Source: Hyphomicrobiales bacterium (GTDB lineage: Bacteria; Pseudomonadota; Alphaproteobacteria; Rhizobiales; Rhizobiaceae). From it: a DNA stretch of 64,000 nt. Shown piece after piece: positions 17,490 through 25,225 of the stretch. The notes under the pieces were generated by a model, which worked only from the letters and a program-made list of their open reading frames with translations, was not told the origin of the DNA and did not search any database. Every line of letters starts with the position of its first letter. Positions within the stretch are counted from its first letter, which is position 1. A program made the position numbers and the translations under genes. The stretch spans positions 1-64,000 of the forward strand of contig UCIV01000036.1 of the NCBI GenBank assembly GCA_900472575.1, in the 5' to 3' direction.

Positions 17490-18737
17490 CTATGCCTTGA
17501 TTTGTCTGTTTGACCGTCGATCATCGATCCACTTCATCGTCGGCGTGACGGCAATGCCATGAACAACAATTGACACAACAACGATTAACAGCACGGTCGC
17601 CCAGACGGTCTCCGCAGCCTGGAATTCCGCATGCGCAGTCGCATAGGCAAGATAATAGATCGACCCAAGGCCGCGGATGCCGAATACAGCGATTATGATC
17701 GCCTCGCCGTGAGGATGTCCTGATCCTATCAAGGATATCCAACCCAACAACGGGCGAACCAGAACAAGCGCAAGGACAGCGACAACGATCACCCGCCAAT
17801 CGATGTGAGCGAGAAGCTGGCCACTTACTGCAATGGACCCAAGGCAGACGAGGAGTACCATCATCAGCAATCGCTCGATCTGTTCGGCAAAATCATGTAG
17901 CTGTTCATGGAAAATACTTTCCCGTTCGCTTGCTCGGAAGGCGACTGCGGCGAGAAAAACGGAGACAAAGCCGTATCCACCGGTAAGTTCGGTTAGACCA
18001 TATGTCGCGAAGGTCATTCCCAGCGCAACGAAACCGTCCTGGGTCTTTGCCAGGCTGCTCCCATGCATCTTAAAAGCCAAAAAGCCGAAGAGCTTTCCAA
18101 GGGTCCAGCCCATAGCCACTCCGGCTGCCAGCCTCCAGCCTACGTCAACGACAGCCCAATGCTGGTACAGTTCGCGGGCTCCTGCACTCCCAACTGCCAT
18201 GGCGATCGCCAGGTGTACGAAAGGAAAGCTCAGACCATCGTTCAAACCCGCCTCAGACGTAAGAGCGAACCGGACCTCGTCCTCCTCGCCTGTCTTGGGC
18301 GGCCCAACCTGGATATCGCTGGCGAGGACAGGATCAGTTGGCGCTAGCGAGGCACCAAGCAAGAGAGCCGAGGCCGCAGTCAACCCAAGGATCCAATACC
18401 CTAAGAATGCGAGTGTAGCGATGGTCAATGGCATGGCGATCCCGAGTAGCCGCCACGTCGTCTCCCACCTCTTCCATCCAATCGGGCGGTCCAGCTTCAG
18501 ACCGGCGCCCATGAGAGCGACGATGACGACGACCTCCGTCATCCGCTCAGTGAACTCGCGGTTCTCCAACGGATTGAAGCGAGGCAACAGCGGAAAAGGA
18601 GACCATGCCAACATCGCGCCAATGGCGAGGCAAGCAATGGGCAGCGATAATGGTAGGCGCCGCATCATCATCGGCAGCCATGCGGTCAGCAGAACGACGA
18701 AGCCGAGTATGGTCAGCGTAACAAGGTAGATATCCAC
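17490..18737 (-). CDS. CPA1-family sodium (potassium)/proton antiporter
   Basis: The 415-residue protein has about 12 hydrophobic segments spread over the whole length. It carries the family motifs LAPTDPVLASDIQ (~130) and SEAGLNDGLSFPFVHLA (~165), where the acidic residues take part in ion exchange. A conserved FGIRGLGSIYYL segment lies near residue 355. Members exchange Na+ or K+ for protons across the inner membrane and help with salt and pH stress. The short C-terminal tail has no regulatory TrkA domain. The gene stands alone on the minus strand. Its context among stress genes suggests osmotic or ionic adaptation, but ion preference is not readable. Confidence 0.88.
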   Translation of the reverse strand: MDIYLVTLTILGFVVLLTAWLPMMMRRLPLSLPIACLAIGAMLAWSPFPLLPRFNPLENREFTERMTEVVVIVALMGAGLKLDRPIGWKRWETTWRLLGIAMPLTIATLAFLGYWILGLTAASALLLGASLAPTDPVLASDIQVGPPKTGEEDEVRFALTSEAGLNDGLSFPFVHLAIAMAVGSAGARELYQHWAVVDVGWRLAAGVAMGWTLGKLFGFLAFKMHGSSLAKTQDGFVALGMTFATYGLTELTGGYGFVSVFLAAVAFRASERESIFHEQLHDFAEQIERLLMMVLLVCLGSIAVSGQLLAHIDWRVIVVAVLALVLVRPLLGWISLIGSGHPHGEAIIIAVFGIRGLGSIYYLAYATAHAEFQAAETVWATVLLIVVVSIVVHGIAVTPTMKWIDDRRSNRQIKA

Positions 18738-18799
18738 GCACGCTCACTTTCTGCGGTGGTCTCAGCGACTCAAACATTTGACCAATCAAGGCCAGGGAC

Positions 18800-19714
18800 T
18801 CAAATCCTGCCCGTCAATAGAAGATTCCGAACGTCGTCCACGATTTGATTTGTCGCGCCGAGCGCATCGATCAGTTGCGCCGGCCTGCTGCCCCGCAGTC
18901 CCGCGGTGGTAAGCTTTTTGTCCCGGACAAAAGTGTAGATACCGCTGACCGCAAAGGCGGCATAGTGGCTAATGTTGGTGCTCTGCCCGGTGAGTGTGCT
19001 GCGGAACAAGTCGCCACCGTAGAATGACCTGCGCGCAATCGGGTTTGCGAAGGCGAGTTCGAGAATAGCGATAAGTTGCCGTTCTTCTGTCACCATATGG
19101 TCAACGTCAGGTGCGGGCGGCGCGGGTTTGGCGTTATCGTAACGATCAGGCAGGTGCAGGCGAACTTTCAAGACGGCGGTGTCAGATGCCAGCCTCTTTG
19201 AGAATGCTCTCATGAATTCCGCAAATGCGGCTGGATTAGACGTTTGAGACCCGAAATGAATGTGCATTCGGTCAAGGCCATCGTCCCCGTTGGGAACGGG
19301 ATCCGCAACGCGGTCGACAAATGTCTGCGATCCTCCGGGAAGAGAATAAGCCACAGTGGCGGCGAACATGTTCTGCTCGTCGGCAAACAGGATCGAGCAT
19401 GCTTGGTTAAAAGCCTCTTGATCGGCCCTCGACTGGAAGCCGATCTCCACACCACCGTCGAGGACGTAGTTCTCGAAAGGCTTGATGCCTTCCACATCAG
19501 GCCAAAGATGCGCGTCCTGTTCACGATGGAAATGGTTCTGCACGTACCAACCGAGACCTGGGATACGCGAACACAGAGGTCCATGGACGTCGCGCCAGTA
19601 GGTCGCAAAAACCTCGTGCGGCACCCTCGGGCGTCGAAGAACGGTCGTGTAGGAGTTTATCGCGATCGCTTCATCCCGCGCGGCATAATTCTGGTCGGCT
19701 GATATGATGGTCAA
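18800..19714 (-). CDS. EthD-domain protein
   Basis: The N-terminal ~110 residues contain an EthD-like dimeric alpha/beta-barrel domain, recognised by FATYWRDVHGPLCSRIPGL. EthD proteins are small ferredoxin-like-fold proteins near degradation genes, and their reaction is unclear. A second similar region (residues ~160-300) follows, so the protein may be a tandem of two such folds. The ORF can extend to an ATG at 19798. I favour the TTG at 19714 since AGGAG lies eight bases upstream. It lies 62 bases upstream of the antiporter gene on the same strand. Confidence 0.6.
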   Translation of the reverse strand: MTIISADQNYAARDEAIAINSYTTVLRRPRVPHEVFATYWRDVHGPLCSRIPGLGWYVQNHFHREQDAHLWPDVEGIKPFENYVLDGGVEIGFQSRADQEAFNQACSILFADEQNMFAATVAYSLPGGSQTFVDRVADPVPNGDDGLDRMHIHFGSQTSNPAAFAEFMRAFSKRLASDTAVLKVRLHLPDRYDNAKPAPPAPDVDHMVTEERQLIAILELAFANPIARRSFYGGDLFRSTLTGQSTNISHYAAFAVSGIYTFVRDKKLTTAGLRGSRPAQLIDALGATNQIVDDVRNLLLTGRI

Positions 19715-19823
19715 GTCATGCTCCTGGTTAGTCAGGAGAACATTCGCCGTCTCTCGTTGTTCCGCATCCGCGGTGCAACTAAGCGATACAATCCGCAAAT
19801 TTGCTGTGAAGAAACGTCTTTGC

Positions 19824-20263
19824 CTACCTCGGACTTAGTCGACACACACCGACGACCTGAGAGACATAATGCAGTGCCTGCCCCATCATTAAATGACGGC
19901 TAAAGGTCATTACCGGGTAGATGATCCTGGAATAAAGCAATGGATTTCCAGTGCTGTCACGAAAGCATCGGCCGACGGTCATGACCAGCTTCCACTTCTT
20001 CGACGCGTTCGCCACGCGATATTCCGCGGTATAGGATAGGCCGACCCTGACGGCTTTGGATATCAAGCTGGAAAGTATTCACTGATCGGCCACATGGACG
20101 CGATCGATATACGATGAGATTGGCAGTCCCTTCATTGTCTGTAGAGGATCAAGACCGACAGAGCCGCAATCGCGGTGTCTCCATAGAGACGATCGCTGCT
20201 GAGGCCCCAAGTGTAAATCCCAGCTTCTGGCTCATCGCCGAGTAGATTGTCGAGATTGATCAT
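19824..20263 (-). pseudogene. PAS-domain protein, frameshifted and stop-interrupted
   Basis: From the ATG at 20263 the product reads DNLLGDEPEAGIYTWGLSSD then RLYGDTAIAAL, the start of a PAS domain as in rhizobial PAS sensors. A frameshift near 20160 moves to a frame reading DPLQTMKGLPISSYIDRVHV, which meets a TGA. Beyond the stop the domain continues with SYTAEYRVAN and GRCFRDSTGNPLLYS, the final PAS strands. One indel and one nonsense change therefore disrupt a single-PAS protein of about 140 aa. No kinase or output domain follows, so the gene was either a stand-alone PAS protein or had already been truncated. Confidence 0.65.
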
Positions 20264-20405
20264 TCAGCTACTCCGAGCATCACCACCCTATCATATGTGC
20301 TAGACGTATTCGGCAGTCGCGTGTTTCATAAGACATCATCGGCATCCTTTCCGGCAGTTGTTGACAGAGAGACACAGCGCTCCCGCCAAACTAAAGGAGC
20401 AATCT

Positions 20406-20636
20406 ATGGCGCGGTATTTCTTTCACATCATGAATGGCAAGGTCATTGTCGACGAGGTTGGTATGGAGTTGGCTGGAATGGATCAGGTGCGAATAGAAGC
20501 CATTCGCTCGGCGGGGCAGATGCTGAGTGATGGACGACACGCCTGGAAAGGCCAGGCATGGCAGATGATTGTCGCCGACGCGGAGAACACTATCGTATTC
20601 GGAGTGAACTTCTCGGTGGACCGACACGGTCTCTGA
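20406..20636 (+). CDS. DUF6894 family protein
   Basis: The 76-residue product follows the family layout. An opening strand MARYFFHIMNGKVIVDE is followed by a helix with EAIRSAGQMLSDG, and then by a final strand TIVFGVNFSVDR. These small proteins are common in Rhizobiales plasmids and have no known activity. AAAGGAG lies seven bases ahead of the ATG. The upstream region shares a 15-base element and further similarity with the frameshifted copy at 27899, so gene and promoter were duplicated together. Confidence 0.75.
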   Translation: MARYFFHIMNGKVIVDEVGMELAGMDQVRIEAIRSAGQMLSDGRHAWKGQAWQMIVADAENTIVFGVNFSVDRHGL

Positions 20637-20647
20637 TCGATGCTGAA

Positions 20648-21391
20648 TCAGCTTCGTTGTGCCGAGGTCCGAAGGTCTTGCGGCCAGCGAAGGTGAAGAT
20701 AACTAGGATCGAAATCCGAGTAGTCCTTGAGGCGCTGGACGTCGGAGATCACAATTCGTTCGTCTTTCAGGCTCACCAAGCCGGCTTCACGCAGCTCTTT
20801 CAAACTTCTGTTCACATGAACGACTGATAATCCCATGGTGTCGCTGAGTTCTGCCTGCGTCAACGGCAGTTCGAACGTGCCGTCATTGGTGAGGCCAACC
20901 GCCTTCATTCTTTCATGTAGTTCGCTGAACAGATGCGCTATCCGATGTGGTGCGGATCTTTGCCCCAGGTTGACAAGCCATTCCCGTAACGTGGCCCCGT
21001 CCACAAGCGAGCACATCCAAAGCGCTCGCGCGAGTGAAGGACGTCGCTCCGTAAGCTCTAGTATGGTGCCAGGTGACAGCTGGGCCACGCGGCATGGACT
21101 AAGCGTTGCGATGGTGTGATCCATCTTCCGTAGAAGTGCGACGTGGAGATCGCAGAAATCGCCTGGGATCAGGTAAGCAAATATCTGCCTTCTGCCGTCG
21201 GACGTCATTTTGTAGCGCATGGCGAAACCATCGACGATCACCAGAACGTTTTCCGGGTTATCGCCTTCCCTAATCAAATCCTGGTCCGCGCCAACCAGTC
21301 TGGTGTGAGCTGAGACAGACGCCAACCATTCTCGATCGTCACTGCGTAGCGGCTCAAAACTGCCGAGCTTGCGGATGAATGCGTTTGGCAC
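20648..21391 (-). CDS. Crp/Fnr-family transcriptional regulator
   Basis: The 247-residue regulator has an N-terminal cyclic-nucleotide-binding-like domain (LIREGDNPENVLVIVDGFAM, then IFAYLIPGDFCDLHVAL). A C-terminal winged helix follows (LTQAELSDTMGLSVVHVNRS, then LREAGLVSL). The Fnr-type cysteine cluster is absent, and the arginine/serine cAMP-binding pair is not evident, so the signal is unknown. Similar proteins are very common on rhizobial replicons and often respond to stress or oxygen. Convergent with the DUF6894 gene, it has its own promoter region between 21391 and 21560 shared with the divergent kinase gene. Confidence 0.88.
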   Translation of the reverse strand: MPNAFIRKLGSFEPLRSDDREWLASVSAHTRLVGADQDLIREGDNPENVLVIVDGFAMRYKMTSDGRRQIFAYLIPGDFCDLHVALLRKMDHTIATLSPCRVAQLSPGTILELTERRPSLARALWMCSLVDGATLREWLVNLGQRSAPHRIAHLFSELHERMKAVGLTNDGTFELPLTQAELSDTMGLSVVHVNRSLKELREAGLVSLKDERIVISDVQRLKDYSDFDPSYLHLRWPQDLRTSAQRS

Positions 21392-21559
21392 AGCTTGCCT
21401 TTCATCTGGTCCGTATCGTCGGGATAAAACATCAGAAAACTCGATGGACTATTAACTATGTGAAGGCGGTGGCTGTATTTCCGCCTAATCCTGCAGTTCA
21501 GAAGTGGCTTCGGGGACGTAGAGGTCGCTGCGTGCTCTATTAATCGATTGGACCGAGGC

Positions 21560-22288
21560 ATGAGTGAATTCCTGCGAGCAGGTGGCGCAATGGCTCATGC
21601 GATCCGCGACCACGCCTGGGCCAAAACAAGCGTTGGTTCGATCGACGAATGGCCATTGGCATTGAAAGCTGTCGTGCAGACGATGCTACACCAACGTCAT
21701 GCGATCTGCCTGTTTTGGGGGCGCGACCTCAACATCCTGTATAATGATGCATATAAACCCTTTCTCGGGGCAAAGGAACCCGGGGCCCTTGGCAAACCCT
21801 TTTCGGTCATTTGGTCGGACGTGTGGGAGCATATACAAGGATTCGTCGAGGACGCTCTCTCTGGACGAGGAACCTATATCGAAAACATGCGTCTCTTCAT
21901 GGACCGCAATGGATTTCAGGAGGAAACATTCTGGACATTCTCCTACAGTCCGCTCTTCGATGACGAGAACAATGTCGCCGGCCTCATCGACGTCGCTGTG
22001 GACACAACCGCTGTGGTCCGTAGTCTACAGATCCAGGAGGTTCTTCGCCACGAGCTTGTTCATCGCGTTAAGAATTCGATGGCTGTCACCACCGCTGTGG
22101 TGAATGCGACCCTCCGGCATGCCGAAACGCTGGAACAGGCTCGCGAGACAATCCATCATCGGATTACCGCTCTTGCCAAGGCACAGAGCATCTTGAACGA
22201 CGTGCCGATCGACATTGATGTTGAGGACACCGTGCGTCAAAGCATCTCAGCCCACATGGACAATCCGGAACGTTTCCGGATCACCGGG
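21560..22288 (+). pseudogene. HWE-family sensor histidine kinase, truncated by IS3 remnant
   Basis: The first ~160 residues form a PAS-type sensor domain (AICLFWGRDLNILYNDAYKP, and FWTFSYSPLFDDENNVAGLI). The phosphoacceptor region of HWE kinases follows: HELVHRVKNSMAVTTAVVNA, then HHRITALAKAQSILN. Similarity stops at ~22288, where the frame runs into IS3 sequence read backwards. The ATP-binding domain, including the H-W-E motif, is missing. HWE and HisKA2 kinases often feed the alphaproteobacterial general stress pathway through PhyR-type receivers, which matches the rest of this window. The start at 21560 has GAGG upstream. Confidence 0.75.
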
Positions 22289-22581
22289 CCGAAACTCCAG
22301 CGCTGCCGCCTGCCGACGGGACAGACCATCCTTCCACATCCGTTCGAGGACCGATAGCCTGAACTGAGCATCGTGATGGCTCTGCTTCCGCGATAAGCCA
22401 GCCACGCAATGGGCCGCGTGGACCCACCTGCGGACCATGGAATGGTCAGCCCGAAACGCAAACCAACCTCTCGGTCGCTGTGCTTGCCGTCGCAGTGATA
22501 CGAAACGACCTCCTGCTTGAACGTGCCGCTGTATTTGGACATGCAAAACCCCGAAGTTGGGTGTCCAACTTTCGGGGGTCA
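22289..22581 (-). mobile_element. IS3-family element remnant (OrfA end)
   Basis: On the minus strand the first ORF reads MSKYSGTFKQEVVSYHCDGK and then DREVGLRFGL. After a one-base shift it continues RRWVHAAHCVAGL and DGLSRRQAAALEF, the helix-turn-helix OrfA of IS3/IS150-like elements. The terminal sequence TGACCCCCGAAAGTTGGACA at 22562-22581 is the typical IS3 end. The inner side is cut at the kinase junction (~22289), so only one end and most of OrfA remain. OrfB, the integrase, is absent. Confidence 0.8.
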
Positions 22582-22617
22582 GTTCATTCGGCGGGCCTCT
22601 GGAGACCTCGCTCATTG

Positions 22618-22941
22618 TTAGCAGGAAGTTCCTGCCTGACCAGCGCCGGGATTTGTGCTGGTGTTGTTGTTCTGTTCAGACTGTGCCGCGCCCTGCGTGC
22701 CACCGGGAGCACCACAATTGGTGTTCGAGCTACCCATGTCCTTGCCACCATTGCCGGAATTGCTCATTCCACCTGAATTGTTCGCACCAGAAGAATTGGT
22801 GTCGCTGCTGGTCCCACTGCTGTTGCCGCCGCTTCCGCTGTTATTGCCTCCGCTACCATTGTTGCCGCCGCTTGAACTCTGAGCCATCGCTGACGTTGCC
22901 AGACCAATAGACAGCGCCGTTACCGCAAGAATTTTCATCAT
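22618..22941 (-). CDS. Secreted Ser/Gly/Asn-rich low-complexity protein
   Basis: A Sec signal peptide (MKILAVTALSIGLATSAMAQ) precedes a mature part of ~85 residues made almost only of Ser, Gly, Asn and Thr. Two cysteines are present, one in NCGAPGG and one at the very end. The mature chain should be disordered and periplasmic or extracellular. AAGGAAA lies just before the ATGATG start. An exact EcfG-type promoter match on the minus strand at 22975-22999 indicates stress-induced expression. I do not recognise a family; such proteins are often annotated only as hypothetical. Confidence 0.7.
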   Translation of the reverse strand: MMKILAVTALSIGLATSAMAQSSSGGNNGSGGNNSGSGGNSSGTSSDTNSSGANNSGGMSNSGNGGKDMGSSNTNCGAPGGTQGAAQSEQNNNTSTNPGAGQAGTSC

Positions 22942-22974
22942 TTTGGTTGTTTCCTTTATACCCTACACAAAGCG

Positions 22975-22999
22975 AACCTCTGATGCGGAGTAATGTTCC
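22975..22999 (-). promoter_or_regulatory. EcfG-type promoter candidate for the secreted Ser/Gly-rich protein
   Basis: On the minus strand GGAAC is followed after 17 bases by GTT, ending ~34 bases before the ATG of the secreted protein. It is one half of a divergent pair with the plus-strand site at 23010. Confidence 0.65.
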
Positions 23000-23009
23000 A
23001 CGCCGTACA

Positions 23010-23034
23010 GGAACCATCCGCCGTTCGTCGTGTT
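23010..23034 (+). promoter_or_regulatory. EcfG-type promoter candidate for the small membrane proteins
   Basis: GGAAC at 23010-23014, 17 bases, then GTT. It lies 22 bases before the ATG at 23057 and 10 bases from the divergent site on the other strand. Both neighbours could be switched on together. Confidence 0.65.
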
Positions 23035-23056
23035 AGCCTCCGAACAGGAGAACAAC

Positions 23057-23227
23057 ATGCGACCACAAGACGAGCCAAGCCTACAAAATCATACCGAGCC
23101 GGTAGCGAAGCAGCGGCAGAAGGCGGTTTTCGGCCGCTCTGCGTTGACACTTCTTGCGGTCCTAGCCGTCATCGCCGCTCTCATTTGGATTGGGATCGCG
23201 GTCTATGGCATCAGCACAGGCACGTAG
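23057..23227 (+). CDS. Small single-span membrane protein (56 aa)
   Basis: A charged N-terminal ~28 residues precede one clear membrane helix (LTLLAVLAVIAALIWIGIAV), with a short tail outside or inside. CAGGAGAA lies upstream of the ATG at 23057. The gene is followed after two bases by another very small single-span protein, so the two are likely co-translated. An EcfG-type promoter directly upstream implies general-stress control. The function is unknown. Confidence 0.65.
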   Translation: MRPQDEPSLQNHTEPVAKQRQKAVFGRSALTLLAVLAVIAALIWIGIAVYGISTGT

Positions 23228-23229
23228 GG

Positions 23230-23352
23230 ATGGATAGCGACCTCCCACCTAAAAAGGGGTACGGGCGCGGTTTGGTCGTGCTCGTACTTCTCATACTGCT
23301 CCTGATCGCGATCGCCGGATTCTGGATCGTCTTTTTACCTCAAACGACCTGA
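23230..23352 (+). CDS. Very small single-span membrane protein (40 aa)
   Basis: The product has a 12-residue basic N-terminus and one long hydrophobic helix (VVLVLLILLLIAIAGFWIVF). It begins two bases after the stop of the 23057 gene, in another frame, on the same transcript. No separate ribosome binding site other than the AGGGA overlapping the previous stop is seen. Both small proteins could insert in the inner membrane as a pair. Confidence 0.55.
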   Translation: MDSDLPPKKGYGRGLVVLVLLILLLIAIAGFWIVFLPQTT

Positions 23353-23457
23353 TCCAGGTGCATCAAGCATTTGATTTATACTTGGCCGACTACGGGGCGG
23401 TGGGTTTGTTCTGCCGACCAGAAGACTGGGACGCGATTCAACTAGAGACAATCCTGA

Positions 23458-24081
23458 ATGTTTGTACACACCGCTTTTAGGCTCGTCGCGTTGGCGGCTT
23501 TCCTTGCTGCCTACATACTGTCGTTTCACCTACCCAATTGGACTAGTTATGAAAACGGCCCAATTGAGATGGCCCAAAACCTTGTTCTTTTGATCGGCGG
23601 CCTTCAAGCGATATCCTACGGTACCCAAGCGAAAGAGCCGTGGCGCTATCTATGGTTTGCGGCAGCTCCAGTGTGGTTCATTTGCCTGGGCCGAGAACTC
23701 AGTTGGGGAGCTGTTTTTTTGCCGCCGATCAAATTCGCTGCCAGCGGGCCTTTCTACACTAGCGCCGTTTTGCCCTACAAGGCTCTGGTCGCTCCCCTCG
23801 TGGGGTTGCTGCTTTTGTTTTCATTCGGGCTCTTTGTTCGGTTTAAACTCTGGACGGTAGGTCTCCTTGCGTCGAAGTCTCGGCAATTACCGGTAATTGA
23901 GGTTGCGATGGCTGGCGTAGCGGTTCTGCTCATGACCGCGGCTGAGAACCACATGAATCTTTCGCTAGAGGCCTATCTCGGTTACGGCCAGATATTTGAG
24001 GAAACCATAGAGCTTTCAGCCTATCTTTTTCTTCTTGCGGCCCAGCACCGGCTTCGATTAGTAGCCGGGAACAAGTGGTGA
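23458..24081 (+). CDS. Multi-pass membrane protein, unknown family
   Basis: The 207-residue product has about five hydrophobic segments at ~7-25, 40-60, 65-82, 105-128 and 155-172. Charged conserved-looking stretches lie between them, such as ENGPIEMAQN (~35), GRELSWGAVFLPP (~82), AAENHMNL (~165) and QIFEETIELSAY (~180). The acidic and histidine residues in loops could bind a metal or substrate, but I do not recognise the family. No strong Shine-Dalgarno site precedes the ATG. It lies between the small stress membrane proteins and a DUF982 gene. Confidence 0.6.
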   Translation: MFVHTAFRLVALAAFLAAYILSFHLPNWTSYENGPIEMAQNLVLLIGGLQAISYGTQAKEPWRYLWFAAAPVWFICLGRELSWGAVFLPPIKFAASGPFYTSAVLPYKALVAPLVGLLLLFSFGLFVRFKLWTVGLLASKSRQLPVIEVAMAGVAVLLMTAAENHMNLSLEAYLGYGQIFEETIELSAYLFLLAAQHRLRLVAGNKW

Positions 24082-24128
24082 GTGAGTTTGAGGGCGTTGA
24101 GACTTCAAACATTTCTTCTTTAACCAGC

Positions 24129-24153
24129 GGAACTCTGGCCATTTTGGTCTGTT
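24129..24153 (+). promoter_or_regulatory. EcfG-type promoter candidate for the DUF982 gene
   Basis: GGAAC at 24129-24133, 17 bases, then GTT, 68 bases ahead of the DUF982 start. The bases just upstream (ACATTTCTTC, then TAACC) are shared with the promoter sites inside the two 270-bp repeats. Confidence 0.65.
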
Positions 24154-24221
24154 AGCGACTCCCCCACTCGATCATGGAGTGGGTCGTTTGCCGAATCAGA
24201 GTTGGTTGAAAGGATACTCTC

Positions 24222-24476
24222 TTGGAATATGAGGCTTCACATGCTTTTCAACCGCTTCAATTGACTCAGTATAATAGTAACCGCGGCAGCATCGTCAGTT
24301 CCGTAGAAGACGCCGCCATAGCGCTCTTGACGGATTGGCCAGGGGATGAGGGTGACCGGTTCTACGAGGCAGTGAAGGCTTGCCTAGATTGCCTTGATCA
24401 TGTCGTGGAACCAGCATCAGCACGCATAGCTTTCATTCTGGCTGCACAGGAAGCAGGTAACCTCGTCGAATACTAG
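24222..24476 (+). CDS. DUF982 family protein
   Basis: The 84-residue protein matches DUF982, a small family found almost only in Rhizobiales. It has SSVEDAAIALLTDWPGDEGD, then a helix AVKACLDCLDHV, and a C-terminal SARIAFILAAQEAG. The role is unknown, but such genes are repeatedly found in stress and symbiosis regions. The start appears to be TTG at 24222, with AAAGGA eight bases upstream. An EcfG-type promoter precedes it. The first copy of a ~270-bp repeat begins right at its stop codon. Confidence 0.78.
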   Translation: MEYEASHAFQPLQLTQYNSNRGSIVSSVEDAAIALLTDWPGDEGDRFYEAVKACLDCLDHVVEPASARIAFILAAQEAGNLVEY

Positions 24477-24742
24477 GTGCGGAGTGTTACACCCATATCA
24501 GGGCGGTTAACCTTGGACATTTCTTCCGTAACCCACGGAACTACACCAGTTTGGGCAAGTTACTGATCACTCACCTGGGCCATGGAGACAAGGGCTTGCC
24601 ATATTACCCGAGCGAGCCTTCGACTCCCGAATTCCGCCTAAATATTTGGGCTGCCGAAACAGCAGGCCCAAGGCTTACCCCTCTGCGCGAGAGGTCAGCG
24701 CTCCGCCCCGCCGTCATCGCTGGCCGCATTATAGGACGTTGA
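24474..24742 (+). repeat. 270-bp intergenic repeat, copy 1
   Basis: This segment is repeated at 40573-40840 with roughly 80-85% identity by eye. Shared parts include an EcfG-type promoter, a hairpin (TTGGGCTGC at 24646 with GCAGGCCCAA at 24662), and a second small hairpin (CCTCT at 24680 with AGAGG at 24690). No ORF is conserved between the copies. The hairpins are better conserved than the spacer before them, which suggests an RNA. The segment lies between the DUF982 stop and an IS66 remnant. Confidence 0.75.
24537..24561 (+). promoter_or_regulatory. EcfG-type promoter inside repeat copy 1
   Basis: GGAAC, 17 bases, GTT. It faces no protein gene; a transcript from here would contain both conserved hairpins of the repeat. 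Confidence 0.6.
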
Positions 24743-25045
24743 TTACATCCTCAAGCGATGGGACGGCTTCACGTCGTTCCTAGACGACGGCCGGATTTGC
24801 CTGACGAACAACGCCGCCGAGCGAGCCTTGTGAGGCTTCGCACTCGGCAGGAAGTCCTTTGCTCTTCGCTGGATCAGATCGGGGCACTGACCGGGCCGCA
24901 CTCGTGGCCACATTGATCATGACAGCAAAGCTCAACGATATCGATCGGTAGGCGTGGCTGTTCCACGTTCTTGCCTGCCTGCATCGCTGACACGCCGATC
25001 ACCAAGATGGAGAAACTGCTACCTTGGAATTGGACGACGGCAGCG
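24743..25045 (+). mobile_element. IS66-family transposase (TnpC), decayed 3' remnant
   Basis: Translation reads YILKRWDGFTSFLDDGRICL, then TNNAAERAL. After stops and shifts it continues as FAGSDRG, LIMTAKLNDIDR and AWLFHVLA. This is the conserved C-terminal part of IS66 TnpC. At least two stop codons and a frameshift are present, and the catalytic N-terminal portion is absent. The piece directly follows repeat copy 1. Confidence 0.8.
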
Positions 25046-25203
25046 GCAGACGCTCAAGCAGCATGATCTTTAAATGTCACGTCTCGCTGCTCTACCTCAC
25101 TGATCCATTCTTGCTGAGAACGCACCAAATCCCTTTTGCTTGGAGATCGTAGGGCGGATTCGCCGCATCGCGGGCAGAGAGGTCCGTTAATGGCTTTGGA
25201 AAC

Positions 25204-25220
25204 GGGGGGCTAAGCCCCCC
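25204..25220 (-). terminator. Hairpin after the Mn-catalase gene
   Basis: GGGGGGC and GCCCCCC form a 7-bp stem with a 3-base loop, six bases after the Mn-catalase stop. The T-run on the minus strand is short, so terminator strength is uncertain. Confidence 0.5.
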
Positions 25221-25225
25221 GGTCT

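Noticed and set aside
24474..24742. Repeat pair as part of an IS66 element
   Set aside because: Only copy 1 abuts an IS66 remnant; copy 2 has none, so the repeat is independent.
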